Source: Triglochin maritima
Lineage: Eukaryota; Streptophyta; Magnoliopsida; Alismatales; Juncaginaceae
NCBI GenBank assembly: GCA_963682175.1
Contig: OY821772.1
Coordinates: forward strand, 12,020,743-12,084,742
Reading direction: 5' to 3'
DNA length: 64,000 bases
Below, piece by piece: positions 11,259-23,069 of the stretch. Each line of letters starts with the position of its first letter. Within the stretch, counting starts at the first letter, position 1. The position numbers were made by a program, and so were the translations under genes. Below the pieces are notes generated by a model. That model searched no databases, had not been told where the DNA came from, and was given only the letters and a program-made list of their open reading frames with translations.

Positions 11259-11739
11259 TATACTTGGCATGAGATTTCTCATTTCCATACGGCAAACGCG
11301 ATCGGGAACATTTGAGAGGATGAGAAGGACAAACATATTAAGAAATAATAAAGGAATGGAATGAAAAGAAGAATATGTTGAATGGAAGAGCACAGACCAC
11401 GGCGGTGGGACGATGTCGCCGGCGGAAGATGCGACGATGAGGTCGGCGGCGGAGGCAATGCTGGTGGAAGAGGCGGTGAGAGATTTTGGTTTGGGAGTTT
11501 GGTTGTTAGGGTTAGCTTTAGCCTTTTTTAGGTTTTTGATTTCTATTTTGTGTTTTTTGTAATTTTGTTTGTTAAGTATTAAATATATAATATTGATAAC
11601 GGGTACGGGTATTGCACATATCCGTACCTGACCCGTTTATCCAATGGAAGCGGGTACAAGTTAACGGGTATGCAAATTTGTACCCGTACGGGTCGGATAC
11701 ATAGGTATACGAGTATTACCCGACTCATTTACAACCCTA

Positions 11740-12454
11740 TGTACAAGAGCTGTTAATTTTTTTCTAACGGTCGAATGTTGTGATATCAGTCTAGTTATTT
11801 GAGTCCCATCACAAAACAAAACCAGAGCTAAGATTGATGCCTGGTGCATCTTCAAACGTCTATTAGAATAGTACCCTGAAAAATCCCCGTGAAATAGTAA
11901 TACGATACTTACCATCATATTATGATCCACGTCTAATTCTAACGAGTAGTTAGATTTGAGGAAATAATGTGCTTAAAATAGTGTTTAAATTACCCTACAC
12001 CTTTAATTACAACGAAGCTGAAAACTTGATTGGATTAGATCAAGAATTTAGAGAATTGTGTTACAGTAACGATGTTAAACTTAGAAAATTTAAATTAGAT
12101 ATCCCTCGTAGAAAGAAATTTACTTATAAAATGTTGAAATGTTATTATTCTTATATTTCTTTATTTTCAACATTTTATAATAAAAAACAAAGTGAAAACT
12201 TTTTAAGTAATCTTGATGAGGATAATTGAGAATTATGTTAGATTTTTTGAAACATTTTTTCAACTTCACATTAAGTGAAACATATTACACAACTACTGAC
12301 ATAATGTTAATCGAATAGGTTCAAATATTGTTAGTTCATCATCATCCCAATATTACATACTTGTTGATCAAGATGATGATAACTCCTAATGAAATTGATT
12401 TTAAGCGCAATAGAAAGGAATGTTGTAAGAGCATCATTAGTAGCGCCTGAGTAC
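11740..12454 (+). pseudogene. hAT transposase remnant, middle part
   Basis: From 11969 the frame reads FRELCYSNDVKLRKFKLDIP, then KKFTYKMLKCYYSYISLF and LSNLDEDN. After a frameshift it reads DFLKHFFNFTLSETYYTTT (about 12242-12300). These match the hAT core order of '...LDV..RWNSTY.ML...', then '...W..L..FL.PF...T...S...Y.T'. The frame ends at a TAG. The C-terminal dimerisation part lies at 18483-18815, separated by R2. The 5' side (11740-11968) and 9061-9108 are non-coding sequence of the same element. A related fragment is at 36270-36600. Confidence 0.7.
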
Positions 12455-13891
12455 TGATTGATTCAATTATAATTAACCGCAAGTGCACGGCCGCGTTAAA
12501 GCGATGACAAATACAGGTCGATCCACAGGGAGGTGTGTCGACTTTGGTTAGTTCGAAGGCGAGTGAGAAACAAAGGGGAGAAGAGATTGATTAAACTAAA
12601 CTACACTAAACTAGTAGGAACAAGAAAGGAAATGAAAGCACAAAACGAACTAAAACTAAGAGACTAATAGAAGAAGATAGAAATCAGGAATGGAAAACCC
12701 CTAAGAGGTGGAGTGTGTGTACACATGAAATAAGAAGTGATGAACGCATACAATAACGCATACAATAAGCTCAAGTGTAGTTAGTGTTTGTAATGCATAA
12801 GAAGAACCTCATGGCAAGACCTACCATTCAAAACACTAACCTAAGTGATTAATATGAGCATGACAAGTATGTTATTAAGAACCTGAGCAAGCATGGAATG
12901 TACCTAAATATTATGGCAGAAACCATCAAGTTAAGTGTTCTAACTAATTCAAACAAACATACTAACATTTCTCACATACAACAATGTTTAGCATTCATTC
13001 CAACTACATAACATGTATAAACATCTACTCCACCCCCAAAGGGGATGAAACTACTCACTAATCATGACACTACAAACTACATTAACAAAACAAAATATTC
13101 AAATGAAAGGAAATTAAACTAAGCAAAGAAGAAATATTAAAGAAGCTAAATGAAAGGAAATTAAACTAAAGAAGCATGCAAGAATTAAAAGACAAGACAA
13201 TATTAAAAGAAACTAAGAAAAATATTTTATTAACATGACTCACATTGTAAGTGGCATTCTTCTCCACCTTGAGTTTTTGCTTCAAGGCTTTTACTCCAAG
13301 TAGAGAGAATGCTACCAAGCAATGGCTGAATACAAATGGAGGAGGAGGAGTTCTATTTATAGTCATAGAAAAAGCTAATTTGGGACAATCCCCCGGTATG
13401 GGACTAAAACGCATACTAAATATGGACTAAACGTGACATAATACACCACCCGACCAAAACATCTCGTCTTTGGACCAATTTGGACCGCTGATTGGCAGTC
13501 TTGGACCGCCAATTGGCGGTCTATAAGTGTTGGATCGAGTCTGGATTTTGGTGTCTCGGTTCTGACTTGATGTCTTGGTGTTTGATGAACCCGATTTGGT
13601 TATTGATGGTTGGGCCCAGATTTAATTGCCAAAATACTCCTCATTAAGGTGTGGAGCTTCTTGGTTTGCTCATTGATCCTTTTGGTTTTACATCTGGGTC
13701 CTTCTCTTTTTCATCTCAGTCCACAAGTCTTGCAACTTAGCCCTTTTTCCTTGCTTTTAAGTCATTTTATGCATCTTCTCCTCAATCTTGTTTATTCCTG
13801 AAACTCAAACATAAAACTCGTTACGCAGTATTATTTAGGTGAAACATAACGGATATAAGATACAAATGTATGCATAATATGATGTCAACCA
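12455..13891 (-). repeat. R2 3' LTR (family A)
   Basis: On the plus strand it starts TGATTGATTCAATTAT and ends ATGATGTCAACCA; the minus strand therefore starts TGGTTGACATCAT (R1 has TGATTGACATCAT) and ends TCAATCA. The TATA box is at 13354-13361 (minus). A palindrome pair starts at 13484 and 13505 (21 bp apart), about 120 bp upstream of the TATA box in the LTR's own orientation. Confidence 0.85.
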
Positions 13892-15554
13892 AATACCCCC
13901 ACACCTAACTTTTGCTAGTCCCGAGCAAAACAAAGAAAATAAAAATAAAAGAAAGGAAAAAAACATACGAGAAATAGGGAAATCCTAACTCACTTTCGTA
14001 GGAATCACGGTTGCACTTAGCACGTGCAACAAACCGTTAAACCTCCTTGTCGCCAAGGAGGAGGAGTGTTGTCTCCTGAGGGTTTTCAGCGGATATACCC
14101 ACAAAATCCGAACATAGATGCATTATTCAATCTAGAAACTCGACTTTATGGACTCATTTTTATTAATCACAGGATGCGGTAATTCTACGGGCTAACTCTA
14201 TATATGTATCAAGTCCACACACCTAGCCTAATGAATCCTTCGTGCAAGTTAATTCTGGACTTAAGTGAAAGACATAAACAACCTTAACCTCCTCAAGTGA
14301 TACAAAGTGTAAAGTTTATTAAGGTTCTTATTTGCATTACCATTTTTTTCTTTTTTCTCTTTTTTTCTTAGTAGTTGGAGTGTAATTCTCCCAGGGTCAA
14401 GTTTCGTGCATCATTGCCCATGAGGACTTACACTATCACTTACACCTTTCCCCACATCTCCACATAGGGCAATCCCTACCACCCGTGTAACGGGAGTTCG
14501 GTCAGTACATCACAAGTCATATGACTCAAAAGCACCATACACAAAGTCCACTAAGACCAAATTTTCCGAGGGATAGGAGCCGTGCGAGAATAGAGAACAC
14601 CTACTCACTTATTTCTTATCTACACATCAACCAAAACCCCTACACTTAATGTCTCACAACAAGATTTAAAGTGTCATTGACTACAACAAACTTCCTCATA
14701 TTAACAGACATGAATTATTGACTCACTAGGTTCAAGGTGGACTTCTTTAAATGTTTGAGTATTGAAACCCTAAATTATTCGCCTCCCGAGGGAAAACCGG
14801 GGTGCATCCTAACGACTAGATAAGTCCTAAAGCCATTGTACTAGATATCCTAATGCATCAAGTTCAAGACAATTTTGGGAGCTTTCTTTTTACTTTGCCT
14901 CTCAACGGTTTTGCACATGTTAACACATGCAAACCCCACAAAACATTTTCTTTCGCAAACACATGAAGATTTTGAAAGAAATGTGAAAATTTTAAAGCAC
15001 TAGGCAAGCAAAAGAAGACAAGTCATCCAATGATCATGTTAAGCAGATATATCGATATTAAATGCAGCACACTAACATTACCCTATCAATACACACAAAA
15101 GAAAACAAAATCAAAGGAAAAAGACTCGACTATGTACACACGTAAAACACCACCCCAGACCTACTTCATGTATTGTCCTCAATGAATGTAAGCATGAAAC
15201 TACATAAATTTATGCATGAAAAAGAAAAGATCTCACAAACGTGAAGTACAAGGGAAGTTCAAGGTAATGTTGATGGACACAAACATGAATTCCCTCAAAA
15301 CCTATGAGATGCTAAAGAAGGGATACAAATACGTGAAAGAAATGAAGCCCAAGTACAGAAGGGTTGGGACCCACAACAATCAGTGCTCGCTCATGGAGTC
15401 TTTTATTGTACCTGTTTTTTTCTTTTTTTTTGGAATATAAATATGTACAAAAATAAGTTCTCATCTTCATTTGTCAAAGGACATCAAATGGGAACCTCAA
15501 AAGTCTGTCAATGCACTTGGAAAGGAAACATGACACCACGCGAGGCCAGAATAC

Positions 15555-17018
15555 TCATGTGTGGGCCCCCTCACAAAGATCACAAAATGAATGGAGAGGT
15601 TCATGAATTAGACGCAAAGGTGTCTCATTCAAAGGATCAAACTGAAAGAGCTTGAACCACTCAAGAGTTTGGGACATAATGTGCAACGGAAGAAGATTTT
15701 CTCCCGTTGCAGAATTGAAGTTATAATCGTCAATCCAAACTCTCCAACCAGCAGGCTGGTGGGTAAGAACGAGGTCAAGAACCTCGTTATGCATGTCCAA
15801 CTCACAAGGCGAACAGATTGTGGGTCTCATACCCAAGGTATCCTCTAAGGCACTCCCAATACCCTCATTGGCAATGTAGTTGTTTGATGTCCAATCATTT
15901 CCAAGATGATTAGGAACAATAGTGAGAGGCAAACTCTCATCAGGTCATTTGAAATTAAGAGTACTAGGGAGCTTTTGCTCCACCACAGGTGGGTCCTTAA
16001 GAGGCACAATATGAAGATCATGTGGCTCAAGGGCCACGGGACAAAAAGATAAGACACAATCTTGTTCCGACTCATAATGAAGTTGGTCCATGTTTTTCTC
16101 AATTGAAATTGAATCCTCCACCAAGTGATCTTGAATTAAAACCCCAAGTCCCTCAGACTGACTAGGAGTTTGACTTTGAAAGATTGAGCTTTGAATTTGT
16201 GGATGTGGTGGTGGTTCGATATCAGAAGATAAATCCTCATGTTGACAAGAACAGTTACCCTCCTCACGCTCACGTAATTGCTGTGTCATTTGACTCACTT
16301 GCATTTCCATAGTTTGCAAGGAATTCAAGTTGGACTTCAATAAATTTTGAGTGGTTTCCATGAATGTTTGGAGGGTTTGTTATAAAGAATCAAGTCTGGG
16401 ATCAACTGTGAGGTCCAAGTCAGAGCTTGGGAAATTTTGGGGTTGGGTGTTGATGGGCTGAGAATGATGCCAATGATTTGGAGTAGGGTGTTGGTAGAAT
16501 TCTGGGTATTCGGGAAGAGGATACTAGGGTAGGCATGATGTATAAAAATTTGAATAAGAATGGTCTCCCCATGAATCCATCACTCTCGGGTTGTACGCAG
16601 ATGCGTAATGGTCATATTGAGCATTTTGAGAAAAAGTATGCTCACACTCAGGCTTTGGGGGAACATAAGGACATTCCCCGATAACATGACCACTCAACCC
16701 ACAACAGTCGCCCGGTACGACTACTAGAGCCACCGGTGCACTCATGTCGTCTACTGCACGCATGAAAGAGGCCAAAGTTTGTTGTAATGTCTCAGTTTGT
16801 TGACCAGCATATGATCCGACATAACTAGATGGTGGTCTAGCAGTCGGTACCTCTCTCATATTATCCCAATATGAAGATTGCTCAGCCACATAATTAACAT
16901 TGTCCCAACCATACAGGGTGTTAGTCTGAGCCACCCCAGTTTGCATGGGTACGTAATACCAGGGAGAATTGTCCTGATCCCAACAATGATATGGGTGGTC
17001 GCCCATGTAACCATCCAT
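15555..17018 (-). pseudogene. R2 gag-like ORF with diverged RT stub
   Basis: The start codon is at 17018 (MDGYMGDHPYHCWDQD). An intact segment runs to 16524. After stops, homology continues through EMQVSQMTQQLREREEG, the linker VALEPHDLHIVPLKDPP, and the tail GWRVWIDDYNFNSATGEN ending near 15555. The zinc-knuckle region reads GDCCGLSGHVIGECP; the R4 copy has CDCCGLSGHVIGEC (C-X2-C-X4-H-X4-C), so the first Cys is replaced by Gly here. The tail aligns without gaps to the R1 reverse transcriptase segment GWRVCVDYRKLN...QMLERL, but the polymerase motifs that follow are absent. There are several stops, so it is not translatable as one protein. Confidence 0.8.
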
Positions 17019-17471
17019 CTCAACAAAAAAACTCTCGAGTCGACCACTCTCACCACCACGAGGCTAAGCTCGCAAAAAGTGCTCGACTCGACCCTAAAAC
17101 GTTGTCAGAGAGTGTAAAGGGGAGGAGACTAGAACGTAGAATTATGTGAGAAGAAGATGACTCAGAGGAGAAGGGAAGAGTCTCTAGAAACTAGTGTGGG
17201 TAGTGGGAAAGGGTAGAAGCATAATCTAGCAAGCAGGGCTCAAGCAACTTATGGTTATAAGTCCTTATACTAGACGACGCCTAACATAGAGGTCACTAGT
17301 CTCGACACGCCTCACCTCCCTACAACGAAGACCACAATGCCCAGCAAGTGATACCAAATCCAGAGATCCAGTACCTCATACTATCGACAAGCAGGCGACG
17401 TCGATCAGGTCATGACGGTCTCAACTCGATCACTCTCCTAGTGCGTCTGAATTCCTTAGGGTAAATGTCTA

Positions 17472-18170
17472 CTTGCAAGAATTAAAAGACAAGACAATAT
17501 TAAAAGAAACTAAGAAAAATTATTTTATTAACATGACTCACATTGTAAGTTGCAGTCTTCTCCACCTTGAGTTTTTTGCTTCAAGGCTTTTACTCCAAGT
17601 AGAGAGAATGTCACCAAGAAATGGGTGAATACAAATGGAGGAGGAGGAGTTCTATATATAGTCATAGGAAAAGCTAATCCGGGGTAATCCCCCGGTATGG
17701 GACTAAAACGCATACGAAATATGGACTTAAACACAACATAATACACCACCTGACCAAAACATGTCGTCTTTGGACCAATTTGGACCGCTGATTGGCGGTC
17801 TACAAGTGTTGGATCGAGTCTGGATTTTGGTTGCTCGGTTCTGGCTTGATGTCTTGGTGTTTGATGAACTCGATTTGGGTGTTGATGGTTGGGCCCGGAT
17901 TTAATTGCCAAACTACTCCTCATTAAGGTGTGGAGCTTCTTCATTTGTTCATTGATCATTTTGGTTTTACATCTGGATCCTCCTCTTTTTTATCTCAGTC
18001 CATAAGTTTTGGAACTTAGTCTTTTTTCCTTGCTTTTAAGTCATTTTATGCATCTTCTCCTCAATCATGTTTATTCCTGAAACTCAAACATAAAACTCGT
18101 TACGCAACATTGTTTAGGTGAGAGATAACGGATATAAGACACAAATGTATGCATAATATGATGTCAATCA
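17472..18170 (-). repeat. R2 5' LTR, partial
   Basis: This matches 13170-13891 closely (for example GCAAGAATTAAAAGACAAGA at both 13171 and 17475, and the palindrome GACCGCTGATTGGCGGTC near 17784-17801). The first part of the pair partner is decayed. The LTR's downstream half is missing: at about 17470 it joins leader sequence that corresponds to R1 22610-22800 in reverse complement. Confidence 0.8.
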
Positions 18171-18175
18171 AGTAC

Positions 18176-18482
18176 TTCCTGGGTGCTCGGTTTACTCTCC
18201 CCTCCACGTTATTTGGGAATCAATTCTGGGTAAAAATAAAAATATAAAAATATAAACAAATGACAAACATATTTTCAAAGGAAAAATTTGAAAAAAAAGT
18301 AAAATATTTTTTAACTATTTTGACAAATAAATAAAAAATCAATGAATGATGGGGCAACGTGCCCCCCACTCAACCCATTTCTCCTCCCGCCCAGGCGCAA
18401 AAGCACGCAAGAGCGTGGAGGCGATCGTGTTAACAGTCAATGGGGGATGTGGATCCGGGCACCCGATCCACGCCCTCCCGTC
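18176..18482. other. Unclassified short insertion inside the hAT remnant
   Basis: Between the R2 duplication and the hAT C-terminus lies a stretch with a GC-rich right half (CCCCCCACTCAACCC, CACGCAAGAGCGTGGAGGCG) and an A-rich middle. Together with 12430-12454 it may be a small transposon that R2 later entered, but I cannot define its ends. It has no coding potential. Confidence 0.35.
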
Positions 18483-18815
18483 AAGGCTGGTCAAACCGGG
18501 GTGGATAAATTAAGATTAGAACAAAATGAAACTCATAACGAATTAACTAGATATTTAAATAGTGAAATGTGCTTAACTCCTGCATTAAGTGCAAATCGTT
18601 GATATTTTAGACTAATGAAAATGTAACTCTGCTAGATTTTCAATAATTTCTTTATTAGCGCGTGATTTACTAACTCCTTCGTCGTCAACTTTGTCGTATG
18701 AGTCTGCATTTAGCGTAAGTAAACGAGTCTTGAAATCGACAATAGGTGCAACATATCTGACAGATCACTCGAGACAAGCATTTATTTGAAGGATTGGTTG
18801 GATGCGGCAAAATAA
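18483..18815 (+). pseudogene. hAT transposase remnant, C-terminal dimerisation domain
   Basis: Translating with shifts gives ETHNELTRYLNSEMC, then ISARDLLTPSSSTLSYESAF, SVSKRVLK and LTDHSRQAFI*RIGWM. This is the hAT dimerisation pattern (PF05699; family form 'A.D.L..P.SS...E..FS...R.L...R..L......L..L..W'). Stops and at least one frameshift are present. It is the downstream half of the remnant at 11740-12454, split by R2 and a small GC-rich insertion. Confidence 0.75.
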
Positions 18816-19123
18816 ATGCAAAACATGCATATCAACGAGAGCAACGACGAAAATGAATGAACTATTTTTAATTGTAATTTGCAATTGTAATACTTAATAC
18901 TTTAAAATTGTAAGGTATTTGTAAACTTATTGTACTTAATAAAAATTGGGAACTACTATTCGTCGCTGGAAAACTACTTAAATCCCCCCAACAATTATCA
19001 TTTTGCCCATCACAATTTATTTAATACTCATTTTGTCTCATCTCTTAAAATAAGGTTTCTGGATGAGTTTTCCTCACTTTCCCAGTACCAACACCACGAT
19101 CCGGGGAGAGAGAAAATTCGTCC

Positions 19124-19343
19124 AGGGCGTCTGTCTATGTCGCCGTCCCCAAGGAGGGGACGTTTGGCTGGGATGCCTCCTCCTTGGAGGGCCATCCCAG
19201 GCAGACGTCCTCTCCTTAGTGGTGGTGGCTTAGACAGACGCCTCATCCATAGGTCAAGCATCTCTCTAAGTCGTTGTCCCCATGGTAGGGGCGTATAGCT
19301 GGGACACCCCCTCGTAGGAGGGGGCGTCCCAGCCAGACGCCCC
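19124..19343. repeat. GC-rich hairpin cluster, MULE-2 transposase 5' region
   Basis: Bounded by AGGGCGTCTG and CCAGACGCCC. It contains consecutive self-complementary units: GTCCCCAAGGAGGGGAC, GGGATGCCTCC...GGGCCATCCC, GTCCCCATGGTAGGGGC and GGGACACCCCC...GGGGGCGTCCC. Each has a short loop. A/T-rich sequence borders the block on both sides, and the exon acceptor (ATTGCAG) follows at 19388. It is about 2.5 times longer than the MULE-1 block, so units appear to be gained or lost. Confidence 0.75.
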
Positions 19344-19388
19344 TTTGTTTTTAATTTATTTATGTTGTGTTATTTTAAATTATTGCAG

Positions 19389-20528
19389 GTTCCGTTGCAA
19401 GATTTCGGTGGTGATGGAGTAGATTACAGTGAGCTTTTTATTAGTACACAAGTATTTCCAACAATTGAGGACACGAGTAAATGGGCGAAACAAGTTGTCG
19501 TGGGAGCCGAGTTTTTTTTGGTAATATCATCGTACAAATCAAAATCAGATAATCGGATGGATTGTTATCTGAGATGCGATCGCAGAAATGAAATGGGTTC
19601 TCGTGATATAGATATTGCACCACGGAAGAACACAAAAAAGGTTGTGGTTGTTGTTTTTTGATAAAGGTGGTCGAGCGACAGGATCGTGATGGATGAGTCG
19701 TAGTTTCTAATAGTACTCATGGGAAGCACAACCACAAACTTGCAGTTTATCCGGAGGGTCACCAACAGATTAGTGGTCTTAGTCCTGGGGCACAAGCGAG
19801 ACCACGTAACATTTTGTTGGCAATAAAGGAGATATTTCCGGAGGATAATCCTAATCCGATACATATTTATAACTTTAGAGAGTATATGGGGATTACGAAA
19901 TCTGAAGACAGGAATCTCACTCAACAATTTTTGAATCAGGTAGTGCAGTATCAGTACTTACATTGGATTATGGCAGATGAAGAAACTAATGTCATCACTC
20001 ACGCATTTTTGGTACATCCGACGTTAGTTCAGTTGTTGCACACATACCCTTTCGTAATCTGCATAGATTTGACATACAAAACGAACAAGTATAAGATGTC
20101 TTTGTTCGAGATGGTTGGTGTGACACCAACAAATATTAACTTCCTTGTCGATTATGCGATTATGAAGGATGAGACCGAGTCTAGTTACCGATAGGTGTTG
20201 GAGAAGTTGTGAGATCTGTTATTGGGTATTGTCAGCCCGACTGTAATAATAACAGACCGGGAGTTACGTCTGATGCGACCAGTGTGAGAGGTTTTTCCTA
20301 AGTCTGCTCATTTACTTTGCATCTAACATATCAACAAAGGGTGTACAACTACGCATACCACGTATTCGGAAAGAACAAGAAGCATGCAGAGAATTTGAAG
20401 TATGGAAAGTGGAGGAAAGTCATGTTTTCTGCTTCACAAACCGAGTATGATAGAGCAGTCCGTAATCAGAAAGATACTTTTCACTCTTGCCCAGCTATCA
20501 CAGAGTATCTGGAAGACACGTGGCTAGT
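19389..20528 (+). pseudogene. MULE-2 transposase, N-terminal and DDE part
   Basis: The exon begins after ATTGCAG with sequence coding PLQDFGGDGVDYSEL, then a decayed FAR1-like zone (SKWAKQVVVGAEF, LRCDRRNEMGSRD). The transposase core follows: HIYNFREYMGITKSEDRN, YPFVICIDLTYKTN, FEMVGVTPTNINFLVDYA, and VIITDRELRLMRPV. It ends in GKWRKVMF...EDTWL, cut by R1 at CTAGT (20524-20528). Inactivating changes include TGG to TAG (20192) and CGA to TGA-type stops. The SWIM part resumes at 31563. The family is a cut-and-paste DDE transposase. Confidence 0.85.
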
Positions 20529-21919
20529 TTATTGACATAATATCATGCTTGTATTTGTGTCTTATATGTATTATCTTTCACCTAAATAATGTACGTAAGG
20601 AGTTTAATGTTTAAGTTTCAGGAATAAGCAGGATTGAGGAGAAAAGGAAAAAAACGGACACAAAAGCAAGGAAAAGGACTGAGTTGCACGACTTGGGGAC
20701 TGAGATGTAAAAGGAAAGGACCCGGATGTAATCTGAAAGGACCAATGAGCAAATCAAGAAACTCCACACCATCATGGGGAATATTTTGGCAATTCGATTT
20801 GGGTTAGAGCTCCAACAACCGACTTGGATACATCACACATGAAGAAAACCATCTAGAAAAGCTCACACAAATCCAGACCGGATCCAAACCATGTAGACCG
20901 GAAATTAGCGGTATGGGACCGCTGATTAGCGATCTGGGTTGCTTCGGATCCGATGCGGTTTAGTCGGGTCATGTATAATTGTGTGTTATGTCTATTTTTG
21001 GTATTGTATTAGTCTCATACCGGGGATTGTCCCTGATTACCTTTTTCTATGGCTATAAATAGAACTCTTCCTCCTCCTTTGTATCTCATCTCTCTCTTGG
21101 TGGTCTTCCTCTCTACTAGGAGTAAAAGCCTTGGAGCAAAAACTCTGGTGGAGAGGGGCTACTTGTAATTGAGTGAGTATTAATAGATGTTTTATTAAGT
21201 TTTCTTCATATTGCCTCTTTTCAATTCTTGTATACTTAGTTAACTTGTTTGTTTTAGTCTTCTTCGAATTAGTTTAAGCATGTTTTCTTTTCTTAGCATG
21301 AATGTTAGTTTAAATATGTGTGAGTAGTTTCATCCCTTTTGGGAGTGGAGTAGATGTCTATACATGTTATGTAGATGGAACGGATGCTAAACATTGTTGT
21401 ATGTGAGAAATGTCAGTATGCTTGTTTGAATTAATAAGAACCCTTAGTTGATGGTTTCTGCCATAATGTTTATGTACATTCCGTGCTTGTTTATGTTCTT
21501 AATAACAAACTTGCCATGGTCATCTTAATCACCTAGGTTAGTGCTTTAAATGATAGGTCTTGCTATTAGGTACTTCTTATGCATTAACAAACACTAACTA
21601 CACTTGAGCTTATTGTATGCATTCACCCCACTTATTTCATGTGTACACACACTCCACCCCTTAGGGGTGTTTCCCATTCCTGAATTTCATCTTTCCTATT
21701 AGTAGTTGCTTAGCTTAGCTTAGTTCGTTTTGTGCTTTCATTTCCTTCTTTGTTGCTTACTCGTTTAGGGTAGTTTAGTTTAATCAATCTCTTCTCTCCT
21801 TTGTTTCTTACTCGCCTTCGAACTAACCAAAGTCGACACACCTCGTTGTGGATTGACATGTTTTTTCCACCGCTTCAATGCGGTCGTGCACTTGTGGTTT
21901 ATTATAACTGAATCAATCA
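20529..21919 (+). repeat. R1 5' LTR (family A)
   Basis: It starts TTATTGACATAATATC (the 3' copy starts TGATTGACATCATATC, so the canonical TG is mutated) and ends GAATCAATCA. The TATA box TATAAATA is at 21054-21061. A palindrome pair (ACCGGAAATTAGCGGT and ACCGCTGATTAGCG) starts at 20897 and 20918. Differences from the 3' LTR are frequent in the first 300 bp and sparse in the rest. Confidence 0.9.
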
Positions 21920-21925
21920 AGTTTT

Positions 21926-21944
21926 TGGCGTCGTTGTCGGGGAG
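21926..21944 (+). other. R1 primer-binding site (tRNA-Asp)
   Basis: TGGCGTCGTTGTCGGGGAG, 6 bp after the LTR. The intact form, complementary to the 3' end of tRNA-Asp, occurs in the LTR B element at 59500 and in R4 at 54832. R1 carries two C-to-T changes, the sort left by deamination of methylcytosine. Confidence 0.85.
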
Positions 21945-22083
21945 GTGTTATGTCCAGATTTTGTTTGGACGATTCGAGTGGTTTTTTAATTTTTTTTGTA
22001 GTTGTATTTTGTTTTGTTTCAGGAGGCTTTAAGGATCAGAAAACGTTACAAAGAGAAGTCGGGAGGAGAGTAAAGCCAAACAG

Positions 22084-22123
22084 ACCGCCAATCAGCGGTT
22101 CTGGACCGCCAATTGGTGGCCTG
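22084..22123 (+). repeat. Palindrome pair in R1 leader
   Basis: ACCGCCAATCAGCGGT (22084) and ACCGCCAATTGGTGG (22105) are 21 bp apart, about 158 bp downstream of the primer-binding site. They are the same palindrome type and the same spacing as the pair in R1's own LTRs (20897/20918 and 30539/30560). The leader otherwise (21945-23069) has no ORF. Confidence 0.85.
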
Positions 22124-23069
22124 GTGAGCACAAAATTTCCTCTCTTTTTCTGGTTGTTTCTATATTCACTAGGACATCTGGGGGCTTAATTTGGCATGTT
22201 TTGACTTGTATTTTGCCCCTAGATTAACAATCAATCCCCTTCAATCAACTTGGCCACTAAAATCAAAAGCAAAAGATTAGGCATTCTTACTTGTTTAGGT
22301 TTACTTTCATATACTTGACTTAGGCACGTAGTTGTCTTTTATTTTAGCTTTACTTTCAGTTGAGGAGTGTTGACGTGAGGTACACATTTCCTACTCTCAT
22401 TCATGCATTTTGTATGACCATGCATTAGTTAGTAGGAATTGCATCGGGACAAAAGTAAGGTGAGCGTTTGATTGGAGAGTTGATTGCTAGATTTAGGATC
22501 AAAACACTACTAAGGAGGGGTTGTCCCATACAAGATAAGGTGGCGGATTTCATCACCCTTTCCTTGGCCCTAAAAATCACTCTTAATAAAAGCCTTAATT
22601 TTAAAAGCATGTAGACATTGGCTCTAAGGATTTCAGACGCACTAGGAGAGTGATCTAGTTGAGACTGTCATGACCTGATCGATGTCGCATGCCTTGTCGA
22701 TAGTAGGAGGTACTGGATCTCTGGATTTGGTATCACTTGCTGGGCATTGTGGTCTTCGTTGTAGGGAGGTGAGGCATGTCGAGACTAGTGACCTCGAAGT
22801 TAGGAGTCGTCTAGCCTAAGGACCCATAGCCATAAGTTGTTTGAGCCGTGCTTGCTAGATTAGGCTTCTACCTTCACCAATTACCCACGCTAGTTCTAAG
22901 GAATCTTCCTTCCCCATCTGAGTCCTCTCCTCATCTATATTCTATGAGTAGTCTCCTTCTCTGAGTACACCTTCTGTTGTGTGTTATTTTAGAGTCAAGT
23001 CGAGCGTTTTATGCAAGGTTGGGCTCGTTCTGGTGAGAGTGCTCGACTGAGAGAGTGCATTTTTCTAAG

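Larger units (their letters stand above)
9109..11739. mobile_element. hAT-like element 2, holding a solo LTR C
   Basis: The left end TAAACTTGTAAACCATTCGG and the right end, read inverted as TAGGGTTGTAAATGAGTCGG, match at 14 of 20 positions. Flanks are TATACAAG (9101-9108) and TGTACAAG (11740-11747), 7 of 8 the same. Both inner arms carry many degenerate copies of ACGGGTA (9125-9240 and 11595-11720). The uninterrupted target is visible at about 36270-36315, where TTTCAGAAACCGTACAAGAG runs straight through. Without the inserted LTR the element is about 1.1 kb. It has no coding sequence. Confidence 0.85.
12455..18170 (-). mobile_element. R2: non-autonomous LTR retrotransposon, LTR family A
   Basis: Reading the minus strand, a partial 5' LTR lies at 18170-17472, a short internal region with one gag-like ORF at 17471-13892, and a full 3' LTR at 13891-12455. 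The flanks are AGTAC on both sides (12450-12454 and 18171-18175), a perfect 5-bp target duplication. A deletion at about 17470 removed the 3' half of the 5' LTR, the primer-binding site and part of the leader. There is no protease, full reverse transcriptase or integrase, so mobility must have depended on a relative such as R1, with which R2 shares LTR family, leader and 3' untranslated sequence. It interrupts a hAT remnant. Confidence 0.9.
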
